64,000 bases of DNA, from contig NZ_LZZM01000053.1 of the NCBI RefSeq assembly GCF_002006345.1, positions 34,834 to 98,833 on the forward strand, read 5' to 3'. This stretch comes from Clostridium puniceum (GTDB lineage: Bacteria > Bacillota > Clostridia > Clostridiales > Clostridiaceae). Each line of letters begins with the position of its first letter. The stretch's first letter is position 1. Position numbers and translations under genes: made by a program. Positions 22,601-31,973 of the stretch are shown one piece after another. The notes below the pieces were generated by a model. The model made no database searches, had not been told where the DNA came from, and saw nothing but the letters and a program-made list of their open reading frames with translations.

Positions 22601-23548
22601 ATGTTAGAAATCGAAAAGCCAATAATAGAATGTATAGAAGCTAATGAAGATGGTACGTATGGTAAATATGTTGTTGAGCCACTTGAAAGAGGATATGGTA
22701 TTACATTAGGGAATGCCTTAAGAAGAATATTATTATCATCTCTTCCAGGAGCAGCTGCAACTTCTGTTAAAATCGACGGAGTTCTTCATGAGTTTTCTAC
22801 TGTTCAAGGAGTTAAAGAAGATGTTACTGAATTAATTCTTAATGTCAAATCATTAGCTTTAAAAATGAATGGTGAAGGTCCAAAGGTTATTTATATTGAT
22901 GCTAAGGGACCGGGTGAAGTTACTGGAGCAGATATAAAGACTGATGGAGATGTTGAAGTTGTTAATAAGAATTTACATATTGCAACTTTAGACAACGATG
23001 GAAGACTTTATATGGAATTGACAGTTAATAAGGGAAGAGGGTACGTTACTCAAAACAAAAATAAGAGTGATGAATTACCAATTTCATCAATTGCAGTTGA
23101 TTCTATTTATACACCAGTAAAAAGAGTTAATTTTACTGTTGATAATACAAGAGTTGGTCAAATTACTGATTATGATAAATTAACTTTAGAAATTTGGACT
23201 GATGGTACTATAAAAATAGATGAAGCTATCAGTTTATCAGCAAAAATACTTATTGAACATTTTAAGTTATTTATGTCATTGACAGATAATACTAACGATG
23301 TTGAAATAATGATAGAAAAAGAAGATGATAAGAAAGAAAAAGTACTAGAAATGACTGTAGAGGAACTTGATTTATCAGTTAGATCATACAACTGTTTAAA
23401 GAGAGCTGGAATTAATACAGTTCAAGAACTTGCCACAAAGTCCATGGACGATATGATGAAGGTAAGAAATCTAGGAAAGAAATCTTTAGAAGAAGTTGAA
23501 AGAAAGCTTAAAGAGTTAGGTTTATGTCTAACTTTAAGTGAGGAGTAA
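22601..23548 (+). CDS. rpoA: RNA polymerase subunit alpha
   Basis: RpoA, 315 aa from ATG 22601 ([12 protein letters not shown]), 6 nt after AGGAGGG; an in-frame TTG at 22595 is unnecessary. N-terminal dimerisation domain with [22 protein letters not shown] near 30-51; linker rich in charged residues near 230; C-terminal helix-hairpin-helix domain ([20 protein letters not shown]) binds UP elements and activators. Confidence 0.98.
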   Translation: MLEIEKPIIECIEANEDGTYGKYVVEPLERGYGITLGNALRRILLSSLPGAAATSVKIDGVLHEFSTVQGVKEDVTELILNVKSLALKMNGEGPKVIYIDAKGPGEVTGADIKTDGDVEVVNKNLHIATLDNDGRLYMELTVNKGRGYVTQNKNKSDELPISSIAVDSIYTPVKRVNFTVDNTRVGQITDYDKLTLEIWTDGTIKIDEAISLSAKILIEHFKLFMSLTDNTNDVEIMIEKEDDKKEKVLEMTVEELDLSVRSYNCLKRAGINTVQELATKSMDDMMKVRNLGKKSLEEVERKLKELGLCLTLSEE

Positions 23549-23561
23549 GGAGGTAAATCCA

Positions 23562-23903
23562 ATGGCAAGTCATCGTAAATTAGGTCTTCCTACAGACCAA
23601 AGAAGAGCTATGCTAAGAAATCTTGTTACTAGTCTATTAAAACATGGTAAAATCGAAACAACTGATACAAGAGCTAAAGAAACTAGATCAATAGCAGAAA
23701 AAATGATTACTCTTGGAAAAAGAGGAGATCTTCATGCTAGAAGACAAGTATTATCTTATGTTCAAGAAGAATTAGTTGTTAAGAATTTATTTGATAATGT
23801 AGCTCCAAAGTACGCTGAAAGAAATGGCGGATACACAAGAATAATTAAAAAAGGTCCTAGAAGAGGGGACGGAGCTGAGATAGTAATACTTGAATTAGTA
23901 TAA
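23562..23903 (+). CDS. rplQ: 50S ribosomal protein L17
   Basis: L17, 113 aa from ATG 23562 ([17 protein letters not shown]) after GTAAGGAGG; the longer frame starting at 23538 overlaps rpoA and reads through the ribosome binding site. Last gene of the alpha operon, followed by a strong terminator. Confidence 0.97.
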   Translation: MASHRKLGLPTDQRRAMLRNLVTSLLKHGKIETTDTRAKETRSIAEKMITLGKRGDLHARRQVLSYVQEELVVKNLFDNVAPKYAERNGGYTRIIKKGPRRGDGAEIVILELV

Positions 23904-23909
23904 TATCAA

Positions 23910-23941
23910 GGGGATTAAGTTTAGACTTAATCCCCATTTTA
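23910..23941 (+). terminator. intrinsic terminator after rplQ
   Basis: Perfect 11-bp stem GGGGATTAAGT/ACTTAATCCCC, 4-nt loop, then ATTTTAA. Ends the alpha operon. Confidence 0.85.
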
Positions 23942-24018
23942 ACATAAAAAATTAAATAATAAAATTAATATATTATAGAGCAGTTTTTTAGAATTATTAT
24001 AAAAATACACACTATTTA

Positions 24019-24046
24019 TTGAATAAATAAGATTTTCAGATATAAT
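24019..24046 (+). promoter_or_regulatory. candidate promoter of the ecf-truA operon
   Basis: TTGAAT (24019-24024), 16-bp spacer, TATAAT (24041-24046) in a 250-bp AT-rich gap. Other AT-rich hexamers occur nearby, so the choice is uncertain. Confidence 0.5.
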
Positions 24047-24156
24047 AAAACTAGTAATTGTAGTTTATATAGAATTATAGATAAGATTATAAGACATTTG
24101 TATAATATATTAATAATAAATTATATGAAATTAGGAATAAATTATGGAGGTATACC

Positions 24157-25008
24157 ATGGATGATACAATGATAAAATGCGAAAATGTATCTTTTAAATA
24201 CATAAAAAATTCAGAAGGAATTAATGAAGAAAGATATGCTGTAAAAAGTGTTGATTTAGAAGTAAAAAAAGGTGAATTTTTAGTTATACTAGGTCATAAT
24301 GGTTCGGGCAAATCAACAATAGCTAAGCATATGAATGCATTAGTTGTCCCAACAGAAGGTACAGTTGTAGTAGATGGTCTTGATACAAGTAATCCAGAAA
24401 ATGTTTGGAATATTAGATCCAGAGCAGGAATGGTTTTTCAAAATCCTGATAATCAGTTAGTTGCAACAATAGTTGAAGAAGATGTGGCTTTTGGTCCTGA
24501 AAATTTAGGTGTTGAACCATTAGAAATACGCAAAAGAGTTGATGACAGTTTAGAAAAGGTAGGTATGACAAAGTATAAGAGACATGCGCCACACCTTTTA
24601 TCGGGTGGACAAAAGCAAAGAATTGCAATAGCAGGAATACTTGCAATAGAACCTCAATGTATAATTTTTGATGAACCAACAGCAATGCTAGATCCATCTG
24701 GAAGAAGAGATGTGCTAAAAAACATTAAAGATCTAAATAAAAACCATGGAATGACGGTAGTATTAATAACCCATTATATGGATGAAGCAGCTCAAGCAGA
24801 TAGGATTATAGTAATGGATGGTGGAAGCGTTAAAATGGAAGGGACACCAAGAGAAATATTTCCACAAGTTGATCGTATGAAAAAGATTGGATTAGATGTT
24901 CCACAAGTTACTGAATTGGCTTATGAATTAAAGAAGTCAGGAATAAATATCAATGAAAAAATATTAAATGTAGATGAGATGGTGAATGAGTTATGTCAAT
25001 TAAAATAG
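24157..25008 (+). CDS. ecfA1: ECF transporter ATPase EcfA1
   Basis: First ATPase of the energy-coupling factor module, 283 aa. Walker [10 protein letters not shown] near 47, Q-loop FQNPDNQ, signature LSGGQKQR near 148, Walker B IIFDEPT near 170, His switch ITHYMDE. With EcfA2, EcfT and exchangeable S components it imports vitamins. ATG after GGAGGTATACC; a second ATG 12 nt on is possible. The 3' end overlaps ecfA2 by 16 nt. Confidence 0.95.
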   Translation: MDDTMIKCENVSFKYIKNSEGINEERYAVKSVDLEVKKGEFLVILGHNGSGKSTIAKHMNALVVPTEGTVVVDGLDTSNPENVWNIRSRAGMVFQNPDNQLVATIVEEDVAFGPENLGVEPLEIRKRVDDSLEKVGMTKYKRHAPHLLSGGQKQRIAIAGILAIEPQCIIFDEPTAMLDPSGRRDVLKNIKDLNKNHGMTVVLITHYMDEAAQADRIIVMDGGSVKMEGTPREIFPQVDRMKKIGLDVPQVTELAYELKKSGININEKILNVDEMVNELCQLK

Positions 25009-25862
25009 AGAATTTAACACATGTATATATGCCTAAAAGTCCATTTGAAAAAGTTGCATTAGATAATATATCATTAGATATAGCAGATGGGGAATTCTTA
25101 GCTTTAATTGGGCATACTGGTTCTGGTAAGTCAACTTTAATTCAACACTTTAATGGATTATTGGAAGCTACGAGTGGGAAAATAGTTGTTGATGGAGTAG
25201 ATATTACAGATAAAAATGCAAAATTAACTAATATACGTAAGAAGGTTGGTTTAGTATTTCAATACCCAGAATACCAACTTTTTGAAGAAAACATAGCAAA
25301 AGATATTGAATTTGGCCCTAGGAATTTAGGTCTCTCAGAAGATGAAATTCGCAATAGAGTAATTAAATCTATGGAAATGGTTGGACTAGATTATGAAACT
25401 TATAAGGATAAGTCACCATTTGACTTGAGCGGTGGACAAAAGCGAAGAGTTGCTATTGCTGGTGTTATAGCAATGCAACCAACAACATTAATATTAGATG
25501 AGCCTACAGCTGGATTAGATCCTAAAGGTAGAGATGACATATTAGCTCAAATAAGTAAATTACATAAGGATTATAATATGACCATAATAATAGTTAGTCA
25601 TAGCATGGAAGATGTTGCAAACATTGCAGAAAGAATTATTGTTATGAACGATGGTAAGGTTGCATTGCAAGGGACTCCAGCTGAGGTGTTTAAAGAAGTT
25701 GAAACATTAGAGAAGATCGGGCTTGGTGTACCACAAGTTACCTATTTAGTTAGAGAATTAAGAAAAAAAGGATTTAATATATCAGATAATATATTTACAA
25801 TAGACGATGCAAAGAAAGAACTTTTGTCTATTCTAAAGACAAATAAGATAGAGGAGGAATAG
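24993..25862 (+). CDS. ecfA2: ECF transporter ATPase EcfA2
   Basis: Second ATPase of the module, 289 aa. Walker [11 protein letters not shown]-loop FQYPEYQ, signature LSGGQKRR, Walker [13 protein letters not shown]-loop VSHSMED are all present. The C-terminal helix contacts EcfT. Translationally coupled to ecfA1 by overlap; ecfT follows after 7 nt. Confidence 0.95.
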   Translation: MSIKIENLTHVYMPKSPFEKVALDNISLDIADGEFLALIGHTGSGKSTLIQHFNGLLEATSGKIVVDGVDITDKNAKLTNIRKKVGLVFQYPEYQLFEENIAKDIEFGPRNLGLSEDEIRNRVIKSMEMVGLDYETYKDKSPFDLSGGQKRRVAIAGVIAMQPTTLILDEPTAGLDPKGRDDILAQISKLHKDYNMTIIIVSHSMEDVANIAERIIVMNDGKVALQGTPAEVFKEVETLEKIGLGVPQVTYLVRELRKKGFNISDNIFTIDDAKKELLSILKTNKIEEE

Positions 25863-25869
25863 GCAAGTT

Positions 25870-26676
25870 ATGTTGAAGAATATTACTATAGGGCAATATT
25901 TGCCAGGGGAATCTTTTATTCATAAATTAGATCCTAGAACAAAAATTTTAATATCCATGCTTTTTATTGCATGTCTATTCATTATTAATAAATTTATTGG
26001 ATATACTGTCATTGTTGCATTTTTATTTGCAGTTATATTAATAGCTAAGATTCCATTTAGATTTATTTTTAATGGATTAAAACCAATCTTTTTATTGGTG
26101 GCATTAACTGCAGTTTTAAATATATTTATGGGTAGAGGTCCAGAAGGAACAGAAATTTTTAGCATAGGTTTTTTAAAGGTTTATCCTGAAGGCCTAAGAG
26201 TTGCAGCTTTTATGGCTATAAGATTAGTACTGCTAATAGTAGGAACATCTTTATTGACATTAACTACTTCACCTATTGAATTGACAGATGGTATTGAAAA
26301 ATTACTCAAGCCAATTGGAAAGGAAATAGCTCATGAATTAGCGATGATGATGACAATAGCATTAAGATTTATTCCAACATTAGTAGATGAAACCGATAAG
26401 ATAATGAAAGCACAAAAGGCTAGAGGCGCTGATTTTGAGTCAGGCGGGCTTATGAAGAAGGCTAAGAGTTTAGTACCACTTTTAGTACCTTTATTCATAA
26501 GTTCTTTTAGAAGAGCTGATGAATTAGCTATGGCCATGGAGGCAAGAGGATATAGAGGTGGATCTGGAAGAACTAGAATGAAAGTATTGAGTTTTTCGTC
26601 TAAGGATGTAGTTGCTTCTATTGTGTTTGCAATTCTATGTGCATGGTGTCTACTAGTTAGATTTGTTTTTAATTAA
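25870..26676 (+). CDS. ecfT: ECF transporter transmembrane protein EcfT
   Basis: 268 aa integral membrane scaffold that links the ATPases to S components. Hydrophobic segments near residues 28-65, 76-92, 105-135 and 240-262; the two conserved ARG coupling motifs are visible (KAQKARGADFES near 182 and MAMEARGYRGGS near 225). Start MLKNITIGQYLPG. Confidence 0.95.
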   Translation: MLKNITIGQYLPGESFIHKLDPRTKILISMLFIACLFIINKFIGYTVIVAFLFAVILIAKIPFRFIFNGLKPIFLLVALTAVLNIFMGRGPEGTEIFSIGFLKVYPEGLRVAAFMAIRLVLLIVGTSLLTLTTSPIELTDGIEKLLKPIGKEIAHELAMMMTIALRFIPTLVDETDKIMKAQKARGADFESGGLMKKAKSLVPLLVPLFISSFRRADELAMAMEARGYRGGSGRTRMKVLSFSSKDVVASIVFAILCAWCLLVRFVFN

Positions 26677-26691
26677 GATTAGAGGATATAA

Positions 26692-27426
26692 ATGAGAAAT
26701 ATAAAATTAATAATTGAATTTGATGGGAGTAACTTTTCTGGCTGGCAAAGACAACCTAAGGGAAGGACTGTTCAGAAGGAAATAGAAATGGCAATCTTTA
26801 AGGCAACAGGTGAAGAGACAATGATTAATGGAAGCTCTAGAACTGATGCTGGTGTTCATGCACGGGACATGGTTGCAAACTTTTTTACAAATAGTACAAT
26901 ACCAGGGGAGAAGTTCCGTGAAGCTATAAATACAAGATTACCAGAGGATGTATCTATTATAAAATCAGAAGAAGTAGAAGAAGATTTTCACGCTAGATAT
27001 TCTTCAAAGGGAAAGACATATTCATATACCATTATTAATAGATATGAAAGATTATCCTTAGGACATCAATATTTGTATCATTGTAAATATAATTTAAACG
27101 TTGATGAAATGAGGGAAGCTTGTAAATATTTTATTGGAACTCATGATTTTAAGGCATTTATGTCTCCAGGAAGCTCTATAAAGACAACTACAAGAACTAT
27201 TCAAGAACTTTATATAGAACAAAAAGGTCATAGGATAAAAATATTTATAACTGCTGATGGTTTTTTATATAATATGGTGAGAATAATAGTAGGAACCTTA
27301 ATAAAGGTTGGTAATGGAAAATTAAAGGCTGAAGATATGGAAAATATAATAAAAGAGAGGAATAGAAAACAAGCAGGTATGTGTGTTCCCCCAAATGGTT
27401 TAATATTAGAAAAAGTTTTTTATTAA
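26692..27426 (+). CDS. truA: tRNA pseudouridine(38-40) synthase
   Basis: TruA, 244 aa. Catalytic Asp in [10 protein letters not shown] near residue 52; substrate-binding [12 protein letters not shown] and [11 protein letters not shown] segments near 135 and 205. Modifies U38-U40 in the anticodon arm. The order ecfA-ecfA-ecfT-truA-rplM-rpsI matches B. subtilis. Confidence 0.96.
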   Translation: MRNIKLIIEFDGSNFSGWQRQPKGRTVQKEIEMAIFKATGEETMINGSSRTDAGVHARDMVANFFTNSTIPGEKFREAINTRLPEDVSIIKSEEVEEDFHARYSSKGKTYSYTIINRYERLSLGHQYLYHCKYNLNVDEMREACKYFIGTHDFKAFMSPGSSIKTTTRTIQELYIEQKGHRIKIFITADGFLYNMVRIIVGTLIKVGNGKLKAEDMENIIKERNRKQAGMCVPPNGLILEKVFY

Positions 27427-27440
27427 ATGGCAAAAAAATG

Positions 27441-27469
27441 TTGACACGCCCGTATGCGTGTATTATAAT
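27441..27469 (+). promoter_or_regulatory. consensus sigma-A promoter of rplM-rpsI
   Basis: TTGACA (27441-27446), 17-bp spacer, TATAAT (27464-27469): a perfect match to consensus, 14 bp behind truA. Predicted start near 27476. Confidence 0.9.
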
Positions 27470-27475
27470 TAGTTT

Positions 27476-27583
27476 GTTTGTTAAAACATTTATGTATATA
27501 AGATCCACTAGCCCCGGGTCTTGACATAAACAAATTTACTTCAAAGAAGTAAAGTATTAATGTAAGTTCAGGGAGGGAAACAG
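27476..27583 (+). promoter_or_regulatory. structured leader of rplM (L13-leader-like)
   Basis: A 108-nt leader with three stackable elements: TTTATGT/ACATAAA (27489-27495/27524-27530), AGATCC/GGGTCT inside it (27501-27506/27516-27521), and TTTACTTC/GAAGTAAA (27535-27553) just before the ribosome binding site. An L13 autoregulatory leader is an established Firmicute RNA family; identity with it was not computed. Confidence 0.55.
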
Positions 27584-28018
27584 ATGAAATCATACATTGC
27601 TAAAGCAAGTGAAGTTCAAAGAAAATGGTATGTAGTTGATGCTGCTGGTAAGCCACTAGGTAGAGTTGCTAGCCAAGTTGCTTCAATTTTAAGAGGTAAA
27701 AACAAGCCAACATTTACACCTAATGTTGACTGCGGAGATTTTGTTATTGTTATTAACGCAGAAAAGGTTGTATTAACTGGTAAGAAATTAGATCAAAAAT
27801 TATTAAGAAAGCATAGTCTTTATCCAGGCGGATTAAAGGAAACTCCTTATAGAGTAGTATTAGATAAGAAGCCTGAATTCGCTTTTGAGGAAGCAGTAAG
27901 AAGAATGCTTCCAACTGGTGTTTTAGGAAGACAAATGTTAAAGAAATTAAATGTATATAGAGGTGCTGAACATAATCATGCAGCTCAACAACCAGAAGTA
28001 CTTGAATTAAAGTATTAA
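27584..28018 (+). CDS. rplM: 50S ribosomal protein L13
   Basis: L13, 144 aa, early 50S assembly protein. Family motifs [16 protein letters not shown] near 16-31 and [15 protein letters not shown] near 105-119. ATG after GGGAGGG. Two-gene operon with rpsI under its own consensus promoter. Confidence 0.98.
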   Translation: MKSYIAKASEVQRKWYVVDAAGKPLGRVASQVASILRGKNKPTFTPNVDCGDFVIVINAEKVVLTGKKLDQKLLRKHSLYPGGLKETPYRVVLDKKPEFAFEEAVRRMLPTGVLGRQMLKKLNVYRGAEHNHAAQQPEVLELKY

Positions 28019-28044
28019 TACCGTCTCGGGAGGAGGAATAAGAA

Positions 28045-28437
28045 ATGGCAAAAGTTCAATACATGGGAACTGGAAGAAGAAAGAAATCAGTTGCAAGAGT
28101 AAGACTTGTACCAGGAAATGGTAAGGTTACTATAAATAAAAGAGAAATTGAAAACTTTTTTGGTTTAGAAACATTAAGAGTTATCGTAAATCAACCATTA
28201 GTTTTAACTGGAACTAAGGATAAGTTTGACGTATTAGTAAATGTTCACGGTGGTGGATTTACAGGTCAAGCAGGAGCTATTAGACATGGTATAACTAGAG
28301 CATTAGTTAAATCTGATGAAGCTTTAAAATCAGAATTAAAGAAGGCAGGTTTCTTAACAAGAGATCCAAGAATGAAGGAAAGAAAGAAATACGGTCTTAA
28401 AAAAGCAAGAAGAGCTCCTCAATTCTCAAAGAGATAA
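28045..28437 (+). CDS. rpsI: 30S ribosomal protein S9
   Basis: S9, 130 aa. [19 protein letters not shown] near residues 8-26; C-terminal tail [12 protein letters not shown] ends in Lys-Arg and touches the P-site tRNA. Last host gene before the prophage; its terminator is complete, so insertion did not damage the operon. Confidence 0.98.
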   Translation: MAKVQYMGTGRRKKSVARVRLVPGNGKVTINKREIENFFGLETLRVIVNQPLVLTGTKDKFDVLVNVHGGGFTGQAGAIRHGITRALVKSDEALKSELKKAGFLTRDPRMKERKKYGLKKARRAPQFSKR

Positions 28438-28451
28438 TATTTGGAGTTACA

Positions 28452-28487
28452 GAAACCCTACAAACACAGTGTTTGCAGGGTTTTCTT
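28452..28487 (+). terminator. intrinsic terminator after rpsI
   Basis: Long stem AAACCCT-CAAACA / TGTTTG-AGGGTTT with one A-C mismatch, followed by TTTTCTTATAT. Marks the host side of the left prophage junction. Confidence 0.85.
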
Positions 28488-28527
28488 ATATATAAAATCT
28501 TATGAAAACACATTATTTTTTACCTAT

Positions 28528-28560
28528 AACTAACACATAACTAACACACAACTAACAAAT
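28528..28560. repeat. three tandem 11-bp repeats beside int (putative arm-type sites)
   Basis: Units AACTAACACAT (28528-28538), AACTAACACAC (28539-28549) and AACTAACAAAT (28550-28560), directly abutting the int stop codon. Short tandem repeats at an attachment site are typical binding sites for the N-terminal arm-binding domain of tyrosine integrases; function inferred from position. Confidence 0.6.
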
Positions 28561-28562
28561 TA

Positions 28563-29591
28563 TTATATTAATTCGATAGCTTTTCGAAGCTCTTCAATGT
28601 CTTTATGAGTATAAATTTTTTCAGTAGTTATGAAGCTATTATGACCAATTAATTTTTTTATAGAAGTTGAATTTGCTTCGGCATTATTCAACAAAGTAGC
28701 AAATGTATGTCTAGCATCATGTGGCTTATGAGACATTCCCAGTTGTTCCATTATAGGCAAGAATTTTTCTCTATAATAATTATCATATAGCATTTGCTCA
28801 TCTTTAAAGTTAGTTACTAAATATTCATACCCTCTATTAGCTCTATTAGCCACCATATTAAAGATTTTAGGGTTAATAGGTATAATCCTGTCTTTACCTG
28901 CATCAGTCTTAATACCGCCTTTTATAGTTCTATTATCAAAATCTATATCAGAACTCTTTATTAACAGCAATTCACCGACTCTTAGACCTGTATAAATCAT
29001 TATTAAAATTGTATCTACAAATGGAATTTCTTTTTCAACTTCAAACAATCTTTTTATTTCATCTGATGAGAAAGGCTTTCTAGAAGATCCTTCTGTATTT
29101 TTACCAATATCAACATAGTCAGAGTAATCTTTTGATACTATGTCATTTTCCATGGCATATTTGAAAAGTTGATTGTATAAACTTTTTATTTTTCTAAGAG
29201 TCCCATGTCCTTTATTACAGTTAGTTATTATATCTTGCATATGCATTGTTTTAATATCAACAAATTTCATAGAATGTAATCTTTCAGATAGTTTATAAGA
29301 TGCATTATATCCATTAATAGCAGATCTACTTATACCTTCAAATTTATTTTCTTTCCATTTCTCAAATACTTCTGAGAAAGTAATTGTACTAACTTCAATT
29401 GAATAAGGATTCCTATTGAAATCTGCCAGGGCAGCAATAGCATCTTTGCTACTCTCATAGTATCCTATAGTCCTATATAATTGTTTTCCATTATCATCCC
29501 AACCAATTGTTTGTCGAGCAATAAAAGGCTTTCTCCTTTTTCCTTTAAGTTTATAAACACTTCCATATCCATTAGGGTTTCTCATTAGCAT
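28563..29591 (-). CDS. int: prophage tyrosine integrase
   Basis: 342 aa from ATG 29591 (MLMRNPNGYGS), 7 nt after AAAGGA. Domains: N-terminal AP2-like arm-binding region (NGYGSVYKLKGKRRKPFIA, about 5-45), core-binding domain about 60-150, catalytic domain about 165-340 with R in TGLRVGELL, HDARHTF (His 291, Arg 294), GHNS and nucleophile Tyr 327 in EKIYTH. Integrates and, with an unseen excisionase, excises the phage. Leftmost gene, transcribed toward rpsI. Confidence 0.93.
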   Translation of the reverse strand: MLMRNPNGYGSVYKLKGKRRKPFIARQTIGWDDNGKQLYRTIGYYESSKDAIAALADFNRNPYSIEVSTITFSEVFEKWKENKFEGISRSAINGYNASYKLSERLHSMKFVDIKTMHMQDIITNCNKGHGTLRKIKSLYNQLFKYAMENDIVSKDYSDYVDIGKNTEGSSRKPFSSDEIKRLFEVEKEIPFVDTILIMIYTGLRVGELLLIKSSDIDFDNRTIKGGIKTDAGKDRIIPINPKIFNMVANRANRGYEYLVTNFKDEQMLYDNYYREKFLPIMEQLGMSHKPHDARHTFATLLNNAEANSTSIKKLIGHNSFITTEKIYTHKDIEELRKAIELI

Positions 29592-29670
29592 AATCAAATC
29601 CTTTCTTTATCTTACTATTATAATATTACATATATTTAATTAAGTAATTAAATTGAGTTAAAGTAATTAT

Positions 29671-29695
29671 TTTAGACCATAACATTTAGTCTAAA
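29671..29695 (-). terminator. weak hairpin at the 3' end of the ImmA-like gene
   Basis: TTTAGAC (29671-29677) pairs with GTCTAAA (29689-29695), overlapping the stop codon of the leftward gene. No clear T-tract, so termination is uncertain. Confidence 0.3.
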
Positions 29696-30188
29696 TACAA
29701 CAAGTTTCATAAGGGATTTCCTTTTCTCTAAAATTATTTTTTATATTGTTATATTTAACTTCATCATGGATTATAGATAAGATTTTATATTCTAGAATTT
29801 CGTTAGTCACATTAAAGCAATCACACATATCATAAGGCGTAGATATGCAATTATATAATGCTTGTACAAAATCTTCGTCACTTATTAGAAAATTAGCAGC
29901 CCATGATTTTGCCCTGTTTTCCTTTTTGTTTTTTTGAAGTTTTTCAGAATAAGATTTAGACTTCTGAGGCAAATTTCCTAATGTAGTGAAATGATGCCCT
30001 AATTCTTCGCTTATTATAGATGCATATTTACACCTATAATTGATAATTGATTTATCTATTAATATAGTTGGAGGAATACCACGAATATTTATATAAATTC
30101 CTTTATTGTCATTATAACGTATTGTAGTTTCCTCAATATTTATATTTTCTTTTTCAATTATTTCAAAAATTTTGATTAATTTCCTCAT
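29691..30188 (-). CDS. ImmA/IrrE-family metallopeptidase
   Basis: 165 aa from ATG 30188 (MRKLIKIFEIIEKEN), chosen because GGTGAAAG precedes it; the frame remains open further upstream without a ribosome binding site. The active-site region reads SEELGHHFTT near residue 70, i.e. E-E-x-x-H rather than strict HExxH, a form I believe is common in phage ImmA proteins. In ICEBs1, ImmA cleaves the repressor to induce the element. Located next to a repressor gene, so the same role is likely; the repressor (31474) is its probable substrate. Confidence 0.75.
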   Translation of the reverse strand: MRKLIKIFEIIEKENINIEETTIRYNDNKGIYINIRGIPPTILIDKSIINYRCKYASIISEELGHHFTTLGNLPQKSKSYSEKLQKNKKENRAKSWAANFLISDEDFVQALYNCISTPYDMCDCFNVTNEILEYKILSIIHDEVKYNNIKNNFREKEIPYETCCI

Positions 30189-30269
30189 AAGTCTTTCACC
30201 ACCATTATCAGTATTTCTGATATTATTATAATATACAGAATGTATGTTCGTCAAATCGATATAAAATAA

Positions 30270-30297
30270 TAAGGTGTTCGTTATGAACACCTTATTC
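30270..30297 (-). terminator. terminator after the HsdR_N-like gene
   Basis: On the minus strand: AAGGTGTTC, 5-nt loop, GAACACCTT followed by ATTATTTTAT. It shares the GGTGTTC/GAACACC stem with the hairpins at 31443 and 43015. Confidence 0.7.
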
Positions 30298-30313
30298 CTA
30301 TAATAAAATTTTA

Positions 30314-31369
30314 TTAAGCAAAATTTAGTACAATATTTCGTAATTGTTCTTCATAAGAATACAAATCATTTAGTGTATCTATATAATATCTCTCTTGTCC
30401 TTTTTCATTGGTTGGTAAAACGATAGATTTTTTTGTACCTAGATATAATCTACATATCCATTTTCTTGTATTATTTTTATATAAGATACCAAAATAAGTT
30501 TCAGTATCTTTGTATGTAATGTCATTTGGGTCAATAGTTGTTCTTAAAATTGATTTAATTATTGCAAAGCTTTCAAATTCATCAGCAGTAGTAACAATTT
30601 TATTTGTATCTATTGCAATTTCTTCTTTAATATCATCGCTATCATTATTTAACTTAGAATCACCTTTAAGTGTTTCAGCAAATTTAGTACTCAAAGTTTC
30701 AGTTATCAATTGACCATAGGCTCTTTTAACAATAGGTAGAAACTTTTCTACTACAGTAGCAGTTTTTCTGCCTTCATATATATGGCTTAAAATGTAATTA
30801 GCAAAATCTTCTGATGGTGAAGTAAGTTGCTGTTTTAAGAAGTCCTTTATTAAATTAGAATATTTAAGTTCTTCAGCTGTGCTTAATATAGAATTGACGT
30901 CTAAAGAATCTCTTTCAAAATTTTTCAAATATGAAATTTGAGTATCATTAAGATTTAACAAATCAATTTCAAAGAAAGGTTTTTGATCCATTTTATTTGT
31001 CTCATCTAAATCAGTAAAAAAACGATATTTAACGCCATTAGTTAAAACTCCAAACTTAGCTTTTGATGAATTAAAATATCTAAATAATTGAGCTCCATGC
31101 TTGTCTAGATTATCATTACATGCTTTAGCTTCAACCAAGATTATAGGTTCATTATCTATTATAATAGCATAATCCACCTTTTCACCTTTTTTTATACCAT
31201 AGTCTGCATCAAATTCAGGACAAAATTCTAAAGGATTAAAAACATCATACCCCAATATTTGAAAAAAAGGTAATATTAATGATTGTTTTGTTCCTTCTTC
31301 TGTTTTAATTTGATCTATTATTTTTTCTATTCTCTCTGACAATGTATAAAGTTTTTCTTTGATTTCCAT
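30314..31369 (-). CDS. stand-alone HsdR N-terminal-domain nuclease-like protein
   Basis: 351 aa. The first half resembles the N-terminal nuclease domain of type I restriction subunits: VDYAI near residue 62, ILVEAKA near 74-80 and the QxxxY-type QLFRYF near 89-94 form a PD-(D/E)xK site. There are no helicase motifs and no hsdM/hsdS neighbours, so it is not a classical type I enzyme. C-terminal 100 residues (WICRLYLGTKKSIVLPT...) look like a separate small domain. Sits between repressor and ImmA genes on the lysogeny strand with its own terminator, so it is probably expressed in the lysogen; superinfection defence is a guess. Confidence 0.7.
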   Translation of the reverse strand: MEIKEKLYTLSERIEKIIDQIKTEEGTKQSLILPFFQILGYDVFNPLEFCPEFDADYGIKKGEKVDYAIIIDNEPIILVEAKACNDNLDKHGAQLFRYFNSSKAKFGVLTNGVKYRFFTDLDETNKMDQKPFFEIDLLNLNDTQISYLKNFERDSLDVNSILSTAEELKYSNLIKDFLKQQLTSPSEDFANYILSHIYEGRKTATVVEKFLPIVKRAYGQLITETLSTKFAETLKGDSKLNNDSDDIKEEIAIDTNKIVTTADEFESFAIIKSILRTTIDPNDITYKDTETYFGILYKNNTRKWICRLYLGTKKSIVLPTNEKGQERYYIDTLNDLYSYEEQLRNIVLNFA

Positions 31370-31442
31370 TATAAATCCTCCTTAAGTCAAATTAATTATT
31401 TCATATTATGATAAATTATTACAGTATATATTTAAAAATATA

Positions 31443-31461
31443 GGTGTTCGTGAAGAACACC
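31443..31461 (-). terminator. terminator after the repressor gene
   Basis: GGTGTTC/GAACACC stem with 5-nt loop, followed on the minus strand by TATATTTTT. Same stem as at 30270 and 43015. Confidence 0.65.
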
Positions 31462-31473
31462 GTATTTAAAAAT

Positions 31474-31806
31474 CTATTTTTTATATTTTTGTTTAATATA
31501 TTCAACAAACCCATTAATCTCTTTTATAGCTTCTTCAGGAAGATCATCATAATCAGTATCGCTATGAAGTGCAATAGTGATATTAGGATCTTCTGTATAG
31601 TTTTTTATATCTGTTTTCCCTAATAAATAATCAGTTGAAACATTAAAGTATTCTGAAAGCTTAATTTTAATTTCATCACTGGGGGTTCTTTGATTTGATT
31701 CATATTGTGAAAGTGTGCTTCTTGCAATATTAAATTGTTTAGCAAGATCTGTTTGAGAAACTCCTTTTTCTAATCTTAATTTTTTTAATCTTTCACCTAA
31801 ATTCAC
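31474..31806 (-). CDS. CI-like phage repressor
   Basis: 110 aa. N-terminal XRE helix-turn-helix (GVSQTDLAKQFNIARSTLSQYESNQRTPS, about residues 15-43); acidic C-terminal tail without a LexA-type peptidase domain, so induction probably depends on the ImmA-like protease rather than self-cleavage. Divergent from the cro-like gene with four dyad operators between them. Ribosome binding site GGAGGTT on the minus strand. Confidence 0.85.
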   Translation of the reverse strand: MNLGERLKKLRLEKGVSQTDLAKQFNIARSTLSQYESNQRTPSDEIKIKLSEYFNVSTDYLLGKTDIKNYTEDPNITIALHSDTDYDDLPEEAIKEINGFVEYIKQKYKK

Positions 31807-31820
31807 AGTTAAACCTCCAT

Positions 31821-31957
31821 TTCACAAATAGTGAATATTACTAATTATATTTTATCATAAATAATTAATTTAGATTTCTTTTTCACAAAATGTGAAAAAA
31901 ATATTGACATTCACATATTGTGACATTATAATAAAAGTATAAGTTCACAATGTGCAA
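31821..31957. promoter_or_regulatory. repressor operator array
   Basis: Four related dyads: TTCACAAATAGTGAA (31821-31835), TTCACAAAATGTGAA (31882-31896), TTCACATATTGTGAC (31910-31924) and the shorter TTCACAATGTGCAA (31944-31957). One lies over the repressor's ribosome binding site side; the other three bracket the early promoter. Consensus TTCACAnnnnGTGAA is read directly; binding by CI/Cro is inference. Confidence 0.8.
31904..31932 (+). promoter_or_regulatory. rightward early promoter
   Basis: TTGACA (31904-31909), 17-bp spacer, TATAAT (31927-31932): perfect consensus, with an operator filling the spacer and one on each side. The leftward repressor promoter could not be pinned down. Confidence 0.88.
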
Positions 31958-31973
31958 ACAAGGAGGATGATAT

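Noticed and set aside
30270..31461. LexA boxes
   Set aside because: The motif is GTTC-n-GAAC, the reverse of the Firmicute LexA arrangement GAAC-n-GTTC, and it behaves as terminator stems.
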